Of a DNA stretch of 55,391 nucleotides, positions 31,605 through 41,462 are shown piece after piece. The stretch's first letter is position 1. Every line of letters begins with the position of its first letter. Source of the DNA: Oceanobacillus indicireducens (GTDB lineage: Bacteria > Bacillota > Bacilli > Bacillales > Amphibacillaceae); contig NZ_BMOS01000007.1 in the NCBI RefSeq assembly GCF_014647195.1, positions 90,756 through 146,146 of the forward strand. The letters run 5' to 3'. Position numbers and translations under genes: made by a program. The notes under the pieces were generated by a model. That model was not told the origin of the DNA and ran no database searches. It was given only the letters and a program-made list of their open reading frames with translations.

Positions 31605-31746
31605 TAAAACAAGACTTCATTCAGTTAGGGATTCCCGCTAAAGATTAGTCCAGTTAATCAAGGTGTCAGCGTACGTCAGCCCGCTTAAATTAATTCGTCC
31701 TCCGATTGGCAATGGAGGGGTTTCCAGACGGTTGCACCATGTTAAA
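31605..31746. repeat. Diverged relative of the 155-bp repeat
   Basis: It starts with ACTTCATTCAGTTAGGGATT and ends ACGGTTGCACCATGTTAAA just before the first 155-bp unit. Layout and short motifs follow the tandem units (ACTTCATTCAGT at one side; a GAC(G/C)GTTxxxAC segment at the other), but most of the sequence is different. It could be an older family member. Confidence 0.45.
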
Positions 31747-32055
31747 GTGAAACTTCATTCAGTGGGGATTCCTTACCTCCCCACTGAATGTTAGTTGAAC
31801 AGAATCAGGCATTTACGGACTGTTTATCCCCGCCCTTCACATATTGGGCTTCCCTCATGTTTAGAAGTGGGGATATTACAGACCGTTAATACGTGATAAA
31901 GTGAAACTTCATTCAATGGGGAATTCCTTCCCTCCCCACTGAATGTTAGTTGAACAGAATCAGGCATTTACGGGCTGTTTATCCCCGCCCTTCACATATT
32001 GGGCTTCCCTCATGTTTAGAAGTGGGGTATTACAGACCGTTAATACGTGATAAAA
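31747..32055 (-). repeat. Tandem pair of 155-bp palindrome-bearing repeats (non-autonomous element family)
   Basis: Two nearly identical units (31747-31901 and 31902-32055; a few substitutions and a one-base deletion) are joined head to tail. On the minus strand each unit starts after TTTAT with CACGTATTAACGGTCTGTAA, carries CATGAGGGAAGCCCAATATG and AATGCCTGATTCTGTTCAAC, and ends with a hairpin (CATTCAGTGGGG with its complement) and GAAGTTTCAC. Further copies occur at 34472-34560 (internally deleted), 38601-38668 (left part only) and 8177-8312 (diverged). Constant TTTAT before one end, TTTCAC at the other, a subterminal hairpin and no target duplication fit IS200/IS605-type single-strand transposition of a non-autonomous element. 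No transposase lies in the window. Confidence 0.8.
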
Positions 32056-32069
32056 GGATAGAAATGATG

Positions 32070-32100
32070 AAACTTCTATCCCAGTTTGGAATAGAAGTTT
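32070..32100 (-). terminator. Stem-loop after yebC
   Basis: AAACTTCTAT and ATAGAAGTTT pair around CCCAGTTTGGA, ten bases past the yebC stop on the minus strand. The T-run is poor (CATCATTTCT), so its strength is uncertain. Confidence 0.5.
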
Positions 32101-32109
32101 TAGAGATAA

Positions 32110-32844
32110 TCATTCATTTGTTTCATCAATGTTATGGTAAACCTCTTGAACATCTTCATTATCTTCTAAAGCATCGATCAGTTGCTGTACTTTTTCTGCA
32201 TCTTCTCCCGATACTGCGGTATAATTTTGTGGAATTAACGTTAACTCGCTATCTGTTATGTCAAAGTCTTTTTCCATAAAATATGCAACTACATCAGAGA
32301 AATTTTCCGGGCTCGTAACAATTTCATATACGCCTTCGTGTGTATGGATATCGTCAGCTCCTGCTTCTAGTGCTTCAAGTGTGATTTCATCTTCATCAAT
32401 CTCACCTTGTTCATTATTGATGATAATAATACCTTTCCTGTCAAACATGAATGCGACACTTCCGCTTTCTCCAAGGTTTCCGCCGTTTTTACTAAAAGCG
32501 TGTCTTATTTCTCCTGCTGTTCTGTTTTTATTGTCAGTAAGCGCATTGACGATTATTGCTGTTCCAGCGGGACCGTAACCTTCATAAGTAATTTCTTCAA
32601 AGTTTCTCCCATCTAAAGTTCCTGTTGCTTTTTTAATGTTTCTTTCTATGTTATCATTCGGCATATTATCCGCTTTAGCTTTTTCGATTGCTAAACGGAG
32701 TGCCGGGTTCATTGTTTCGTCTCCGCCACCTTGTTTCGCTGCGGTATAAATATCTTTTGCATGGCGCATGAAGATTTTGCCCCGTTTTGCGTCTTGTGCA
32801 CCTTTTCTTCTTTGTATATTCTTCCACTTGGAATGGCCAGCCAT
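32110..32844 (-). CDS. yebC: YebC/PmpR-family protein
   Basis: A 244-residue protein of the YebC/TACO1 family ([33 protein letters not shown], with an acidic C-terminal domain). Family members have been described as transcriptional regulators and, more recently, as factors that relieve ribosome stalling at proline-rich sequences; I cannot choose from sequence. The ATG follows AGAGGAGAATGTCCA. B. subtilis yrbC holds the same position next to coxA. Confidence 0.95.
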   Translation of the reverse strand: MAGHSKWKNIQRRKGAQDAKRGKIFMRHAKDIYTAAKQGGGDETMNPALRLAIEKAKADNMPNDNIERNIKKATGTLDGRNFEEITYEGYGPAGTAIIVNALTDNKNRTAGEIRHAFSKNGGNLGESGSVAFMFDRKGIIIINNEQGEIDEDEITLEALEAGADDIHTHEGVYEIVTSPENFSDVVAYFMEKDFDITDSELTLIPQNYTAVSGEDAEKVQQLIDALEDNEDVQEVYHNIDETNE

Positions 32845-33140
32845 TGGACATTCTCCTCTCTAGCAATATCTTTAATAACTATACCAAAAAATGACCCTAG
32901 TGAAAAGTATAGCCTCCACAGAGCAATTTTACTGGCGCCTTGTATTGGGACTGTTCCGCGAGAAACTGATTGCTAGGCTTACTGAATATTAAAATATTAT
33001 CGAATAAAAATAACATGAGTATGCATTAGGGTGTACCCAGGGAACAGTCCCGATACCTAGGGATTTCTGAGGAAAGGGGGAGGTAGGGGACTGTGGACCT
33101 CCACTGGAAACGTTTTACACCACTTTAAAATTATTTCAAC
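32845..33140. other. Spacer between yebC and coxA with an inverted GGGACTGTTCC motif
   Basis: GGGACTGTTCC (32947-32957) is repeated inverted as GGAACAGTCCC (33041-33051), and a third partial copy (GGGGACTGTGG) follows near 33088. The 83-base loop is AT-rich. No frame or RNA gene is recognised; probably a decayed repeat. Confidence 0.5.
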
Positions 33141-33659
33141 TTATTCTCTTTCAAAAAAATTGTTGAAGTTGTCCATGAAATCGAGCTCTGCTCCTTCGTT
33201 TTTGAATTGATTCCATTCGATATGGTCTGTCCATATAACAATCTGCTTTTCATCCGTTCCCATAACATCCCTCACCTGTTTTTCAATTTCAGGAATGACA
33301 TTTTCTTCATGGGAAGTATCTGCAATATTTTCCCTAAGCCGAACCGCAACATAAATCTGATCATCCCTTTCGTGGACTTCTGCCATGATAATATCGCGGT
33401 TTTCCAGTAATTTTTGTGAAATCTGTTCACTTCTATCCGTAATCGTTGGATCAGTGTAGGAATTGAAATCATTCGTTGAGAGCTCTTCCTGTTGCAACAT
33501 TCTACCGTAATCATTGACATTACCCTCATCATGCCCGCTGCCCCTATAACTCGGTGCCCTTGGACTCCCATATCCCTCTTGTTGCGAATTATTTCCAGGT
33601 GACATTACACAGCCTGCGATAAACAAAAGCGAGAGAAAGAATATTGATTTTTTCAACAT
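33141..33659 (-). CDS. coxA: Sporulation lipoprotein, YhcN/YlaJ family (CoxA/YrbB-like)
   Basis: A 172-residue lipoprotein precursor. The signal peptide is SIFFLSLLFIAG with a lipobox ending in the cysteine of IAGCVMSP. It is followed by a disordered stretch rich in G, S, N and Q, and a C-terminal YhcN/YlaJ domain (EVHERDDQIYVAVRLREN). CoxA is found in the spore cortex of B. subtilis, where coxA lies between yrbC and safA; the same neighbours are here, with nadE inserted. Its Shine-Dalgarno lies inside a hairpin (see separate entry). Confidence 0.85.
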   Translation of the reverse strand: MLKKSIFFLSLLFIAGCVMSPGNNSQQEGYGSPRAPSYRGSGHDEGNVNDYGRMLQQEELSTNDFNSYTDPTITDRSEQISQKLLENRDIIMAEVHERDDQIYVAVRLRENIADTSHEENVIPEIEKQVRDVMGTDEKQIVIWTDHIEWNQFKNEGAELDFMDNFNNFFERE

Positions 33660-33662
33660 AAT

Positions 33663-33707
33663 AAAACAACCTCCTTATCTATAGTTTGTATAAGAAAGGT
33701 TGTTTTA
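33663..33707 (-). promoter_or_regulatory. Hairpin enclosing the coxA ribosome-binding site
   Basis: On the minus strand AAAACAACCTTTCTTAT pairs with ATAAGGAGGTTGTTTT (one mismatch) around ACAAACTATAG. The AAGGAGG of coxA is in the right arm. The structure would either terminate nadE transcripts (weak T-run) or hide the coxA ribosome-binding site in read-through RNA. Confidence 0.7.
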
Positions 33708-33717
33708 CACATCTATT

Positions 33718-34458
33718 TTATTTTCTGCGAAACATTGGCAGACTTTTCCTTTTATGCTGCGTGCGTTCATGCATACTTTCAATCAACACTCGATCAGCCT
33801 CGGAGATTTGTTTCCCCTTCAAGTATGCATCGATTACAGCATATGAGATACCCATTTCCATTTCGTCTGTCTGCTCTTCCCATAAATCAGCGCTTGGAAC
33901 TTTTTCAATCACAGCTTGCGGTACATTTAAGGCTTGAGCCATTTCACGTACTTCACCCTTTGTAAAATCAACAAGTGGGAGAATATCGACTCCTCCATCG
34001 CCATACTTTGTAAAGTAGCCGGTATACCATTCTGACGCATTATCCGTCCCGACAACCAAATGATTACGATGCGCCGCGATTGTGTATAATGTGCTCATTC
34101 GTAAACGAGCACGTAAATTAGCATCGGCTAATTGATCCTGCGCTTGAGCAAAACTTTTATTTTCAATCATCTTTTCCGAAATGGCTTGATACATCATTTT
34201 ATGTGTTTCTGTTAAGTCGATTGTCATTTCCTCTATCCCGCAAGCTGTCGTGACGTCGCGTGCATCTTGAATATTCTTTTCACTTGTCTGGATAGGCAGG
34301 ATAACCCCTAAAGAATTATCAGGATAGGCAAGTTTAATCAAATTAGCTACAACGGCAGAATCCAGTCCGCCACTTACACCAACAAGCAAACCGTCTGCTT
34401 TTGCAGCTTCTGTTCGTTCTCTTAACCATTTTACAATCGATTCAATATGTTGTTCCAA
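33718..34458 (-). CDS. nadE: NH3-dependent NAD+ synthetase
   Basis: An N-type ATP pyrophosphatase that amidates deamido-NAD with ammonia. The P-loop GVSGGLDSAVVANL, LRARLRMSTLYTIA, VVGTDNASEWYTGYFTKYGDG and the C-terminal PSADLWEEQTDE motifs are intact; there is no glutaminase domain. I place the start at the TTG at 34458, eight bases after AAAGGAG (about 246 residues); a GTG seven codons upstream lies in the end of an adjoining repeat and has no ribosome-binding site. Its place between coxA and safA is unlike B. subtilis. The region directly upstream is repeat sequence. Confidence 0.95.
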   Translation of the reverse strand: MEQHIESIVKWLRERTEAAKADGLLVGVSGGLDSAVVANLIKLAYPDNSLGVILPIQTSEKNIQDARDVTTACGIEEMTIDLTETHKMMYQAISEKMIENKSFAQAQDQLADANLRARLRMSTLYTIAAHRNHLVVGTDNASEWYTGYFTKYGDGGVDILPLVDFTKGEVREMAQALNVPQAVIEKVPSADLWEEQTDEMEMGISYAVIDAYLKGKQISEADRVLIESMHERTQHKRKSLPMFRRK

Positions 34459-34471
34459 ATTGGTACACTCC

Positions 34472-34560
34472 TTTATCACGTATTACAGTTCGTAAATCCC
34501 TGATTCTGTTCAGCTAACATGCAGTGGGGTGGTAAGGATATCCCACTGAATGAGTTTCAC
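34472..34560 (+). repeat. Internally deleted copy of the palindromic repeat abutting the nadE ribosome-binding site
   Basis: It begins TTTATCACGTATTACAG, skips about 64 bases present in the full unit, and continues with CGTAAATCCCTGATTCTGTT, the CAGTGGGG hairpin and a terminal GAGTTTCAC. TTTAT at its left edge overlaps the complement of the nadE Shine-Dalgarno (ATAAAGGAG), so the element was inserted at the edge of the translation start site. Confidence 0.75.
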
Positions 34561-34650
34561 TTTAAGAACGCTGTCTTGTACGATTTTAGCATGAAAACCA
34601 TTATTTTAAAATTAAACAAGTATCCATTTCTTCTATTTCTCTTTTACCCC

Positions 34651-34680
34651 AAAAAAAAGAGACGTAACGTCTCGTCTCTG
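34651..34680 (-). terminator. Terminator of safA
   Basis: On the minus strand GAGACG and CGTCTC pair with a short loop and are followed by eight T's. Confidence 0.85.
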
Positions 34681-34692
34681 AATGATTTATGA

Positions 34693-35592
34693 TTATTCTT
34701 CTTTCTCATCATTTGAGGCACCTGCTTCATTCCCATCAGGTGTCGGGTATAATTCTAATTCTTCATTCCTTAACCCTGAAGCTGGTTCTGGAAACATCTG
34801 CATGTTATTTGTGTTTACTCCTTGATACATTTCTTCTGGAGGTGCTTGGAACTGCTGTTGATGCATCATACCAGGAAATGCTTGAGGTTGGTGCTGCATC
34901 TGCATTTGCATAGGCATTTGCATCGGCATTGGCATAAACATCGGGTCATGCCCGCCATGATGGAATGACTGATGTCCATGTCCCCCGCCACAGCCACATC
35001 CACAACCACTCGGCACATGGGGCATTGGCATATATCCTGGACAAGGATAAGTAAACATTGGCATCATTTGTGGTTGCACGAAACATGGTTGTTCCATCGG
35101 CGGCATTATTGGCTGGTGCATAGGCGGCTGCATTGGTGGGTGCGCGGGCTGTGTTTTTGGCATTACTTGTTTTTCTTGTTTCGGTTTTACATGTTCTTTA
35201 GCTTTTGGTTTTTCTTTCTTTTTACTAGTTTTCGGAAGTTCTGGATGAATTTCTGCTGGATGCTCTTTGTGCTTTTTCTCGAGAGTTGGTAACATTTTCT
35301 GCGGTTCAAATGGAAATGTTGGCATTTTTGGTAGCTCTGTCATTGGTTTTTCTTTCTTAACTTCTTTTTTCGGAGCAGGAACATGTTTCTTTTCAGCTTT
35401 TGGTAACGTTTTTGTTTTATCTCCATGAGTCACCTTTTTGGAATGGGTCGGTATCCTTATTTTCATCCCGGGCATGATCATATCTGGGGTTGCTAAATGT
35501 GAATTCAGTTCTTTTAGCTCTTCAAAATCCACATGATACTTCTTCGCAATCTCCCATAACGTGTCTCCTTTTTGGACAATGTGTATTTTCAA
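34693..35592 (-). CDS. safA: SafA spore coat/cortex morphogenetic protein
   Basis: A 299-residue protein with an N-terminal LysM domain (MKIHIVQKGDTLWEIAKKYH through IMPGMKIRIPT), a long Lys/Pro/Glu-rich linker, and a C-terminal part very rich in Met, Pro, His, Gly and Cys (GCGCGCGGGHGHQSFHHGG, MPMPMQMPMQMQMQ). This layout and the location next to coxA and yebC match SafA, which directs inner-coat assembly and binds cortex peptidoglycan through LysM. The Cys/His cluster suggests metal binding or crosslinking. The start has AAGGAAGGATC upstream; the terminator follows directly. Confidence 0.93.
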   Translation of the reverse strand: MKIHIVQKGDTLWEIAKKYHVDFEELKELNSHLATPDMIMPGMKIRIPTHSKKVTHGDKTKTLPKAEKKHVPAPKKEVKKEKPMTELPKMPTFPFEPQKMLPTLEKKHKEHPAEIHPELPKTSKKKEKPKAKEHVKPKQEKQVMPKTQPAHPPMQPPMHQPIMPPMEQPCFVQPQMMPMFTYPCPGYMPMPHVPSGCGCGCGGGHGHQSFHHGGHDPMFMPMPMQMPMQMQMQHQPQAFPGMMHQQQFQAPPEEMYQGVNTNNMQMFPEPASGLRNEELELYPTPDGNEAGASNDEKEE

Positions 35593-35689
35593 AAAGATCC
35601 TTCCTTTCTAGTTAACAATCTAGGCTAATTACTCTATATCAACATATGCAATGTAATCTCAAAAGTTAACCCGGAAGGAACACAAAAAA

Positions 35690-35722
35690 GAAGCTAGGAG
35701 AAAATTTATCTTCCTAGCCTCT
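35690..35722 (-). terminator. Terminator of pheA
   Basis: GGCTAGGA and TCCTAGCTTC pair on the minus strand, followed by TTTTTTG. Confidence 0.85.
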
Positions 35723-35728
35723 GCGTTA

Positions 35729-36580
35729 TTATAGATTCATGTGATATACCGGATAGGTACCTAATACATTCACCTCACAGCCAAGCGCTTCGAGTTCTCC
35801 TTTCACACCAGGGAACAGTGCATCATCATAAGCTTGGTTGACGTCAATGATAAAAAAGTAATTTCCTAATCCTGTTTTTGTCGGACGGGATTCAATTTTT
35901 GATAAGTTCATCTTCCTCCAAGCAAAAGCGGAGAGAATCTGATGCAGGGCACCTGGTTGATCACTAGGTAACGTAATCTTCAACGTCGTTTTCTCCAATT
36001 GAACCGGATGCTTCACATTTACTAATGCTTTATTTTTTGCCAATACAATAAATCGCGTATGGTTATTAGCATAATCATGAATATTTTCCGCGAAAATCTG
36101 TAAACCATATTCTTCTGCTGCCAAACTGTTTCCAATCGCAGCAATTGGTTCTGTACTTTCAGCGACAATTTCTGCCGCTCGACCTGTAGAGGTCGTATAC
36201 GAAAACTTTGCTGTAGTTAAGTTTTTATGAAGATAACGATGGCACTGAGCGATCGCATGACTATGGGAATGAATTTCCGTAATTTGCGATAAGTCTCCAC
36301 CAAAATCCGGCCTTACGAGTAAATGTTGTTGAATTGGCACAACAACTTCTGCCACAACCGGTAAAGTGACTTCATGAATTAAATAATCTACAGTCAACTG
36401 CACAGTTCCTTCAATCGCATTCTCTATCGGTACTACCGCTATGTCAATCTCATCATTTGCTACTGCATCAATACATTCAGGGATCGTTGAATAACTGACT
36501 TTGTCCTCATTATTGAATGTTGTATCCACCGCTAATTTCGTAAATGTTCCCTTTGGTCCTAAATATCCAATCGTCGTCAA
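35729..36580 (-). CDS. pheA: Prephenate dehydratase
   Basis: A 283-residue monofunctional enzyme converting prephenate to phenylpyruvate in phenylalanine synthesis. It has a PDT domain (GYLGPKGTFTKLAVDT, VVPIENAIEGTVQLTVD, and the NNHTRFIVL substrate motif) and a C-terminal ACT domain (SDQPGALHQILSAFAWRKMN, KIESRPTKTGLGNYFFIID) that binds phenylalanine for feedback inhibition. It is 21 bases downstream of obg. The ACT-domain gene pheB that separates obg and pheA in B. subtilis is absent. Confidence 0.97.
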   Translation of the reverse strand: MTTIGYLGPKGTFTKLAVDTTFNNEDKVSYSTIPECIDAVANDEIDIAVVPIENAIEGTVQLTVDYLIHEVTLPVVAEVVVPIQQHLLVRPDFGGDLSQITEIHSHSHAIAQCHRYLHKNLTTAKFSYTTSTGRAAEIVAESTEPIAAIGNSLAAEEYGLQIFAENIHDYANNHTRFIVLAKNKALVNVKHPVQLEKTTLKITLPSDQPGALHQILSAFAWRKMNLSKIESRPTKTGLGNYFFIIDVNQAYDDALFPGVKGELEALGCEVNVLGTYPVYHMNL

Positions 36581-36601
36581 AATGTTCCCCCCAAAACAAA
36601 T

Positions 36602-38406
<1,805 letters not shown>

Positions 38407-38600
38407 AAGTGTACCTCCCATTGATATAGAAAGTATAGCAGAAACGAATGAATACTTCATCAAATTTAATAAAGACGGGAAAGGATAAAAGCACGAGGTC
38501 TTTCTTGTTGCAACACTTGAAGCTGGGATTACTCGCCCCACCGAAATGATCGCACTAGCACTTTCAGTAGTGTCACAGCAACGTACTAACTGGAGGGCGC
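38407..38600. other. Spo0B upstream region, no gene seen
   Basis: This stretch separates spo0B from the rpmA operon. CACTAGCACTTTCAGTAGTG (about 38551-38570) is an imperfect palindrome. No promoter with a good -35/-10 pair was identified, and no frame is supported. Confidence 0.4.
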
Positions 38601-38668
38601 TTTATCTCGCATTAACGGTCTGTAATACCCCCTCCTCTAAACATGAGGGAAACCCAATATGTGGAGGT
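38601..38668 (+). repeat. Left-end fragment of the palindromic repeat
   Basis: TTTATCTCGCATTAACGGTC, then GTAATACCCC and CTAAACATGAGGGAAACCCA match the left half of the 155-bp unit, including the preceding TTTAT. The right half with the terminal hairpin is missing. Confidence 0.7.
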
Positions 38669-38703
38669 TGGAATTTTAATTTATAGGCTCCTATGTGAGT
38701 AGC

Positions 38704-38733
38704 AAAAAACTCCAGCCGAAATTTGGCTGGAGT
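38704..38733 (-). terminator. Terminator of the rplU-prp-rpmA operon
   Basis: CTCCAGCC and GGCTGGAG pair around AAATTT and are followed by TTTTTT on the minus strand, just past the rpmA stop. Confidence 0.88.
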
Positions 38734-38747
38734 TCGCTATTTATCTT

Positions 38748-39038
38748 TTATGCTTCTTGAGCTTCCGGATAAACACTTACTTTCTTACGGTCGCGACCAT
38801 AGCGTTCGAACTTAACAACACCATCCACTTTTGCAAATAGTGTATCATCTGAACCAAGGCCAACGTTATCACCCGGGTAAACTTTTGTACCGCGTTGACG
38901 GTATAGAATGGAACCACCTGTTACAAACTGGCCATCCGCACGTTTTGCGCCAAGACGTTTTGAATGTGAATCACGTCCGTTACGAGTACTACCTGCACCT
39001 TTTTTCTGAGCAAAGAACTGTAAATCTAAACGTAGCAT
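38748..39038 (-). CDS. rpmA: Ribosomal protein bL27 (precursor)
   Basis: A 96-residue 50S protein near the peptidyl-transferase centre. The start is the ATG at 39038 after AAGGAGGTGCACG; an upstream in-frame ATG lies inside prp. The N-terminus [14 protein letters not shown] is the Firmicute extension that Prp cleaves after FFA to expose the functional tail. [20 protein letters not shown] and [15 protein letters not shown] are classic bL27 sequences. Confidence 0.98.
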   Translation of the reverse strand: MLRLDLQFFAQKKGAGSTRNGRDSHSKRLGAKRADGQFVTGGSILYRQRGTKVYPGDNVGLGSDDTLFAKVDGVVKFERYGRDRKKVSVYPEAQEA

Positions 39039-39051
39039 ATCGTGCACCTCC

Positions 39052-39381
39052 TTATGTTTCCTGAATTTGTATAAATTCACCGTATTCCATTTCAATGGAT
39101 TTTAAGGAAACAAGCATTCCTTCAAGAAGAAGTTGTGCTTTTTCCAATTCGTTTTCAATATAGAGGGAAGGGAAAGTGATTTTTAAATAACCACCTTCTC
39201 CTCCCTGCTTAACGTCAATATCCGTATCAGTTAATTCGAAGACTGCGTTTACTGCCCCAATCGACACTCCGGAAACAGCCGCGCAGACGAGGTCATAGCC
39301 ATATGGTCCACTTTCAGCATGTCCAGAAAGTTCAATGGAGTGCAATAAATCTTTCTTACGTTCAACAGTTATTTGAATCAC
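39052..39381 (-). CDS. prp: Ribosomal-processing cysteine protease Prp
   Basis: A 109-residue cysteine protease that removes the N-terminal extension of bL27. The catalytic pair is seen as His21 ([14 protein letters not shown]) and Cys33 ([10 protein letters not shown]). It sits between rplU and rpmA in the order found in Firmicutes whose bL27 carries the extension, consistent with the next gene. Confidence 0.96.
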   Translation of the reverse strand: MIQITVERKKDLLHSIELSGHAESGPYGYDLVCAAVSGVSIGAVNAVFELTDTDIDVKQGGEGGYLKITFPSLYIENELEKAQLLLEGMLVSLKSIEMEYGEFIQIQET

Positions 39382-39393
39382 TTGAACCGACCT

Positions 39394-39702
39394 TTAAGCA
39401 TTGATTTTTTCAATTACTACTTTTGTGTAAGGCTGTCTATGCCCTTGTGTACGATGGTAGTTCTTTCTACGTTTGTATTTGAATACTCTAATTTTCTTTT
39501 GACGGCCTTGCTTTTCAACTTTAGCTGTTACGTTCGCACCGTCAACATATGGAGCTCCGACCTTTACGTCATCTCCACCAACGAAGAGTACTTTGTCAAA
39601 TGTTACCGTTTCGTTTGGCTCTGCAGAAATTTTTTCAACATAAATTTCTTGACCTTCTTGAACTTTAACTTGCTTACCACCTGTTTCGATAATTGCGTAC
39701 AT
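39394..39702 (-). CDS. rplU: Ribosomal protein bL21
   Basis: A 102-residue 50S protein ([18 protein letters not shown] at the start; [20 protein letters not shown] near the end). First gene of rplU-prp-rpmA. The ATG follows AAGGAGGTGCGGATTC. Confidence 0.98.
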   Translation of the reverse strand: MYAIIETGGKQVKVQEGQEIYVEKISAEPNETVTFDKVLFVGGDDVKVGAPYVDGANVTAKVEKQGRQKKIRVFKYKRRKNYHRTQGHRQPYTKVVIEKINA

Positions 39703-39810
39703 GAATCCGCACCTCCTTGATCACTAAGACTCGCCATACAGGTACTCTCACTCATAAAAGTTTAAAACCTGTTCTGAGCGGTTGTAGCACTGGTGCTACG
39801 TTGTATAACG
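39703..39810 (-). promoter_or_regulatory. 5' leader of rplU, probable bL21 autoregulatory leader
   Basis: Between the promoter and rplU the RNA contains GTAGCACCAGTGCTAC (a perfect hairpin near 39783-39798) and GAGTACCTGTATGGCGAGTC before the Shine-Dalgarno. Firmicutes carry a structured L21 leader at this place. Identification is from position and general look. Confidence 0.55.
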
Positions 39811-39815
39811 TATTG

Positions 39816-39845
39816 ATATTACCATATTTAAAGCAGTTATGTCAA
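39816..39845 (-). promoter_or_regulatory. Sigma-A promoter of the rplU operon
   Basis: TTGACA (39845-39840) and TAATAT (39821-39816) on the minus strand with an 18-base spacer. The -35 is two bases from the spoIVFB stop region. Confidence 0.75.
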
Positions 39846-39853
39846 GTTTCCAT

Positions 39854-40708
39854 TTAGAATAAATCTTTTATTCGTTTCGTATATTGTTTTTCACGGAAAT
39901 AGGCATGTAAACAGTCTGTTTCATCGATTCGCTTAACGGATCTTTCATTAGCTGGAATAATGATCAAATGTCTTCTTTCTCTTTTGAAATGATTAAATAC
40001 GTCCATCAATGTTAAATTACCCGGCAAATATAACGGTTCAATTTTTTTAACAGTCTCGTTCCCTCTGTATCTTACCATAAGAAAACGCATGAATACATAG
40101 AATCGGCGTTTCCATTCTAATCTGTTTTCAAGAAATAGAAAAATCATGATTGCGGTAAAGGTCAACGTAAATGGGTAAAAAATTATATAACCTATCGAAA
40201 GAAAAGCACACAAACTCAAAGATAATAAAAAAATGGCATCCAATGCTTTCCGAAAAGGAAGGATGACCGACAATAAATAAAAAAGAATTTTTCCGCCGTC
40301 AAGTGGCCAAATTGGCAATAAATTAAATAAAAGTATAACCGTATTATACCATATCGCTGTTTGGAATAGCGGTTCTGAAATCAACTCGAGATAAAACAGC
40401 GCATGAAGGACAAGGTAGATTGGAATATGCTGAATTGGTCCTGCCAACGTAACGATTAATTCTTCTTTCACCCGACGATTTCCATGTTCCTCCGTCTCCA
40501 TTACTCCACCAAACACCCAGAGCATCACTCTTTTTACCCGCCATTTGAAAAATTTCGCCGCTAAATAATGCCCCATTTCATGAATAAACACAATTGCAAA
40601 GATAATCATCATTTCCATGAAAGTACCAGTCAGTAAAGAAATGCCGATAAATAATATTAGAACTGGATGAATGTGAAGGGGGGGAAGTAGGTTACGAGCC
40701 ATCATCAA
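39854..40708 (-). CDS. spoIVFB: SpoIVFB, intramembrane site-2 metalloprotease
   Basis: A 284-residue membrane protease that releases sigma-K from pro-sigma-K in the mother cell. The zinc motif HEMGH is at residues 43-47 in a transmembrane helix, and the second metal ligand is in LLPIWPLDGGKILF near residue 137. A C-terminal CBS-like region (about 200-284) follows. It overlaps spoIVFA by 17 bases, so the protease and its inhibitor are translationally coupled. Confidence 0.95.
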   Translation of the reverse strand: MMMARNLLPPLHIHPVLILFIGISLLTGTFMEMMIIFAIVFIHEMGHYLAAKFFKWRVKRVMLWVFGGVMETEEHGNRRVKEELIVTLAGPIQHIPIYLVLHALFYLELISEPLFQTAIWYNTVILLFNLLPIWPLDGGKILFYLLSVILPFRKALDAIFLLSLSLCAFLSIGYIIFYPFTLTFTAIMIFLFLENRLEWKRRFYVFMRFLMVRYRGNETVKKIEPLYLPGNLTLMDVFNHFKRERRHLIIIPANERSVKRIDETDCLHAYFREKQYTKRIKDLF

Positions 40709-41462
40709 CCACTATTACCTTGACCGGATCTAGAAATGTATTATCTTTTTCCAGAGAAAAATAAACTGCATCAGCACTTTCCGTAGGTGCGAATGTACCA
40801 ATTCGCTCGTTTGCCGTTACGTATTGATATAGATGCACATCAATATCCGTTAAATTACCATAACTAGAATTCGTCCCATCAGCATGTTGGACGACAATTG
40901 TTCGACCTGTGTCCGGATATTTCCCTGCAAATACAACAACTCCTTCGTGATGAGCAACGATATCCGTTTCTTTACCTGGAGATATCTTTACACCTGTTCC
41001 ATTCGTTTGGAAGGTTTCAATTATATCTCCCGTTACCGGCATGACCGCTTCCTGGTGTTCCTCTGGCAGATCCACAGGTTGCGGGGAGAATGCTAATGGA
41101 CTGCCGAATACATCCCGGTACCAACTGTTTACTTTAGCGAATGGGAAGTCATTACGTAATAATTGATTGGCTATTTCCTGAGGTTTTGTAAGTAAGGTGT
41201 GGTTGGTAGTCATTAAGAGAGCGACAGAAAAGAATAGAATTCCCGAAAGAATACCTTTCATCATCAGACCGGTTACAAGGTCTTTACCTGCTTTCTTTTT
41301 AAAAACATAGTTGTTAATTTCTGGTGGATATCCGTGTTTTTCTTCTGGTTGGTGAAAGATTCCGCTGTCTTGTTCCATTCCTTTTTTTGATACGTTCCGT
41401 TCTCTTTTACGTTGTTCTATTGCTTTTCGAACTTTTCTTATATCCCTACTCATTCCATTCAC
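40692..41462 (-). CDS. spoIVFA: SpoIVFA, regulator of SpoIVFB
   Basis: A 256-residue protein with a basic N-terminal region (KVRKAIEQRKRERNV), one transmembrane segment (about 70-88) and an external LytM/M23-like domain (about 150-250). The usual active-site YGH is YGN here (GTNSSYGNLTD), so the domain is probably non-enzymatic, as expected of SpoIVFA, which holds SpoIVFB inactive together with BofA until the forespore signal. Confidence 0.93.
   Translation of the reverse strand: MNGMSRDIRKVRKAIEQRKRERNVSKKGMEQDSGIFHQPEEKHGYPPEINNYVFKKKAGKDLVTGLMMKGILSGILFFSVALLMTTNHTLLTKPQEIANQLLRNDFPFAKVNSWYRDVFGSPLAFSPQPVDLPEEHQEAVMPVTGDIIETFQTNGTGVKISPGKETDIVAHHEGVVVFAGKYPDTGRTIVVQHADGTNSSYGNLTDIDVHLYQYVTANERIGTFAPTESADAVYFSLEKDNTFLDPVKVIVVDDGS

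Noticed and set aside
31747-32055. Possible CRISPR array
   Set aside because: Only two adjacent 155-bp units with no spacers between them; the repeats are long and palindromic at one end.
31950-32279. 109-codon plus-strand frame
   Set aside because: It starts inside the repeat unit and runs antisense to yebC.
34972-35292. 106-codon plus-strand frame rich in Trp and His
   Set aside because: It is the complement of the low-complexity Met/Pro/His-rich part of safA.
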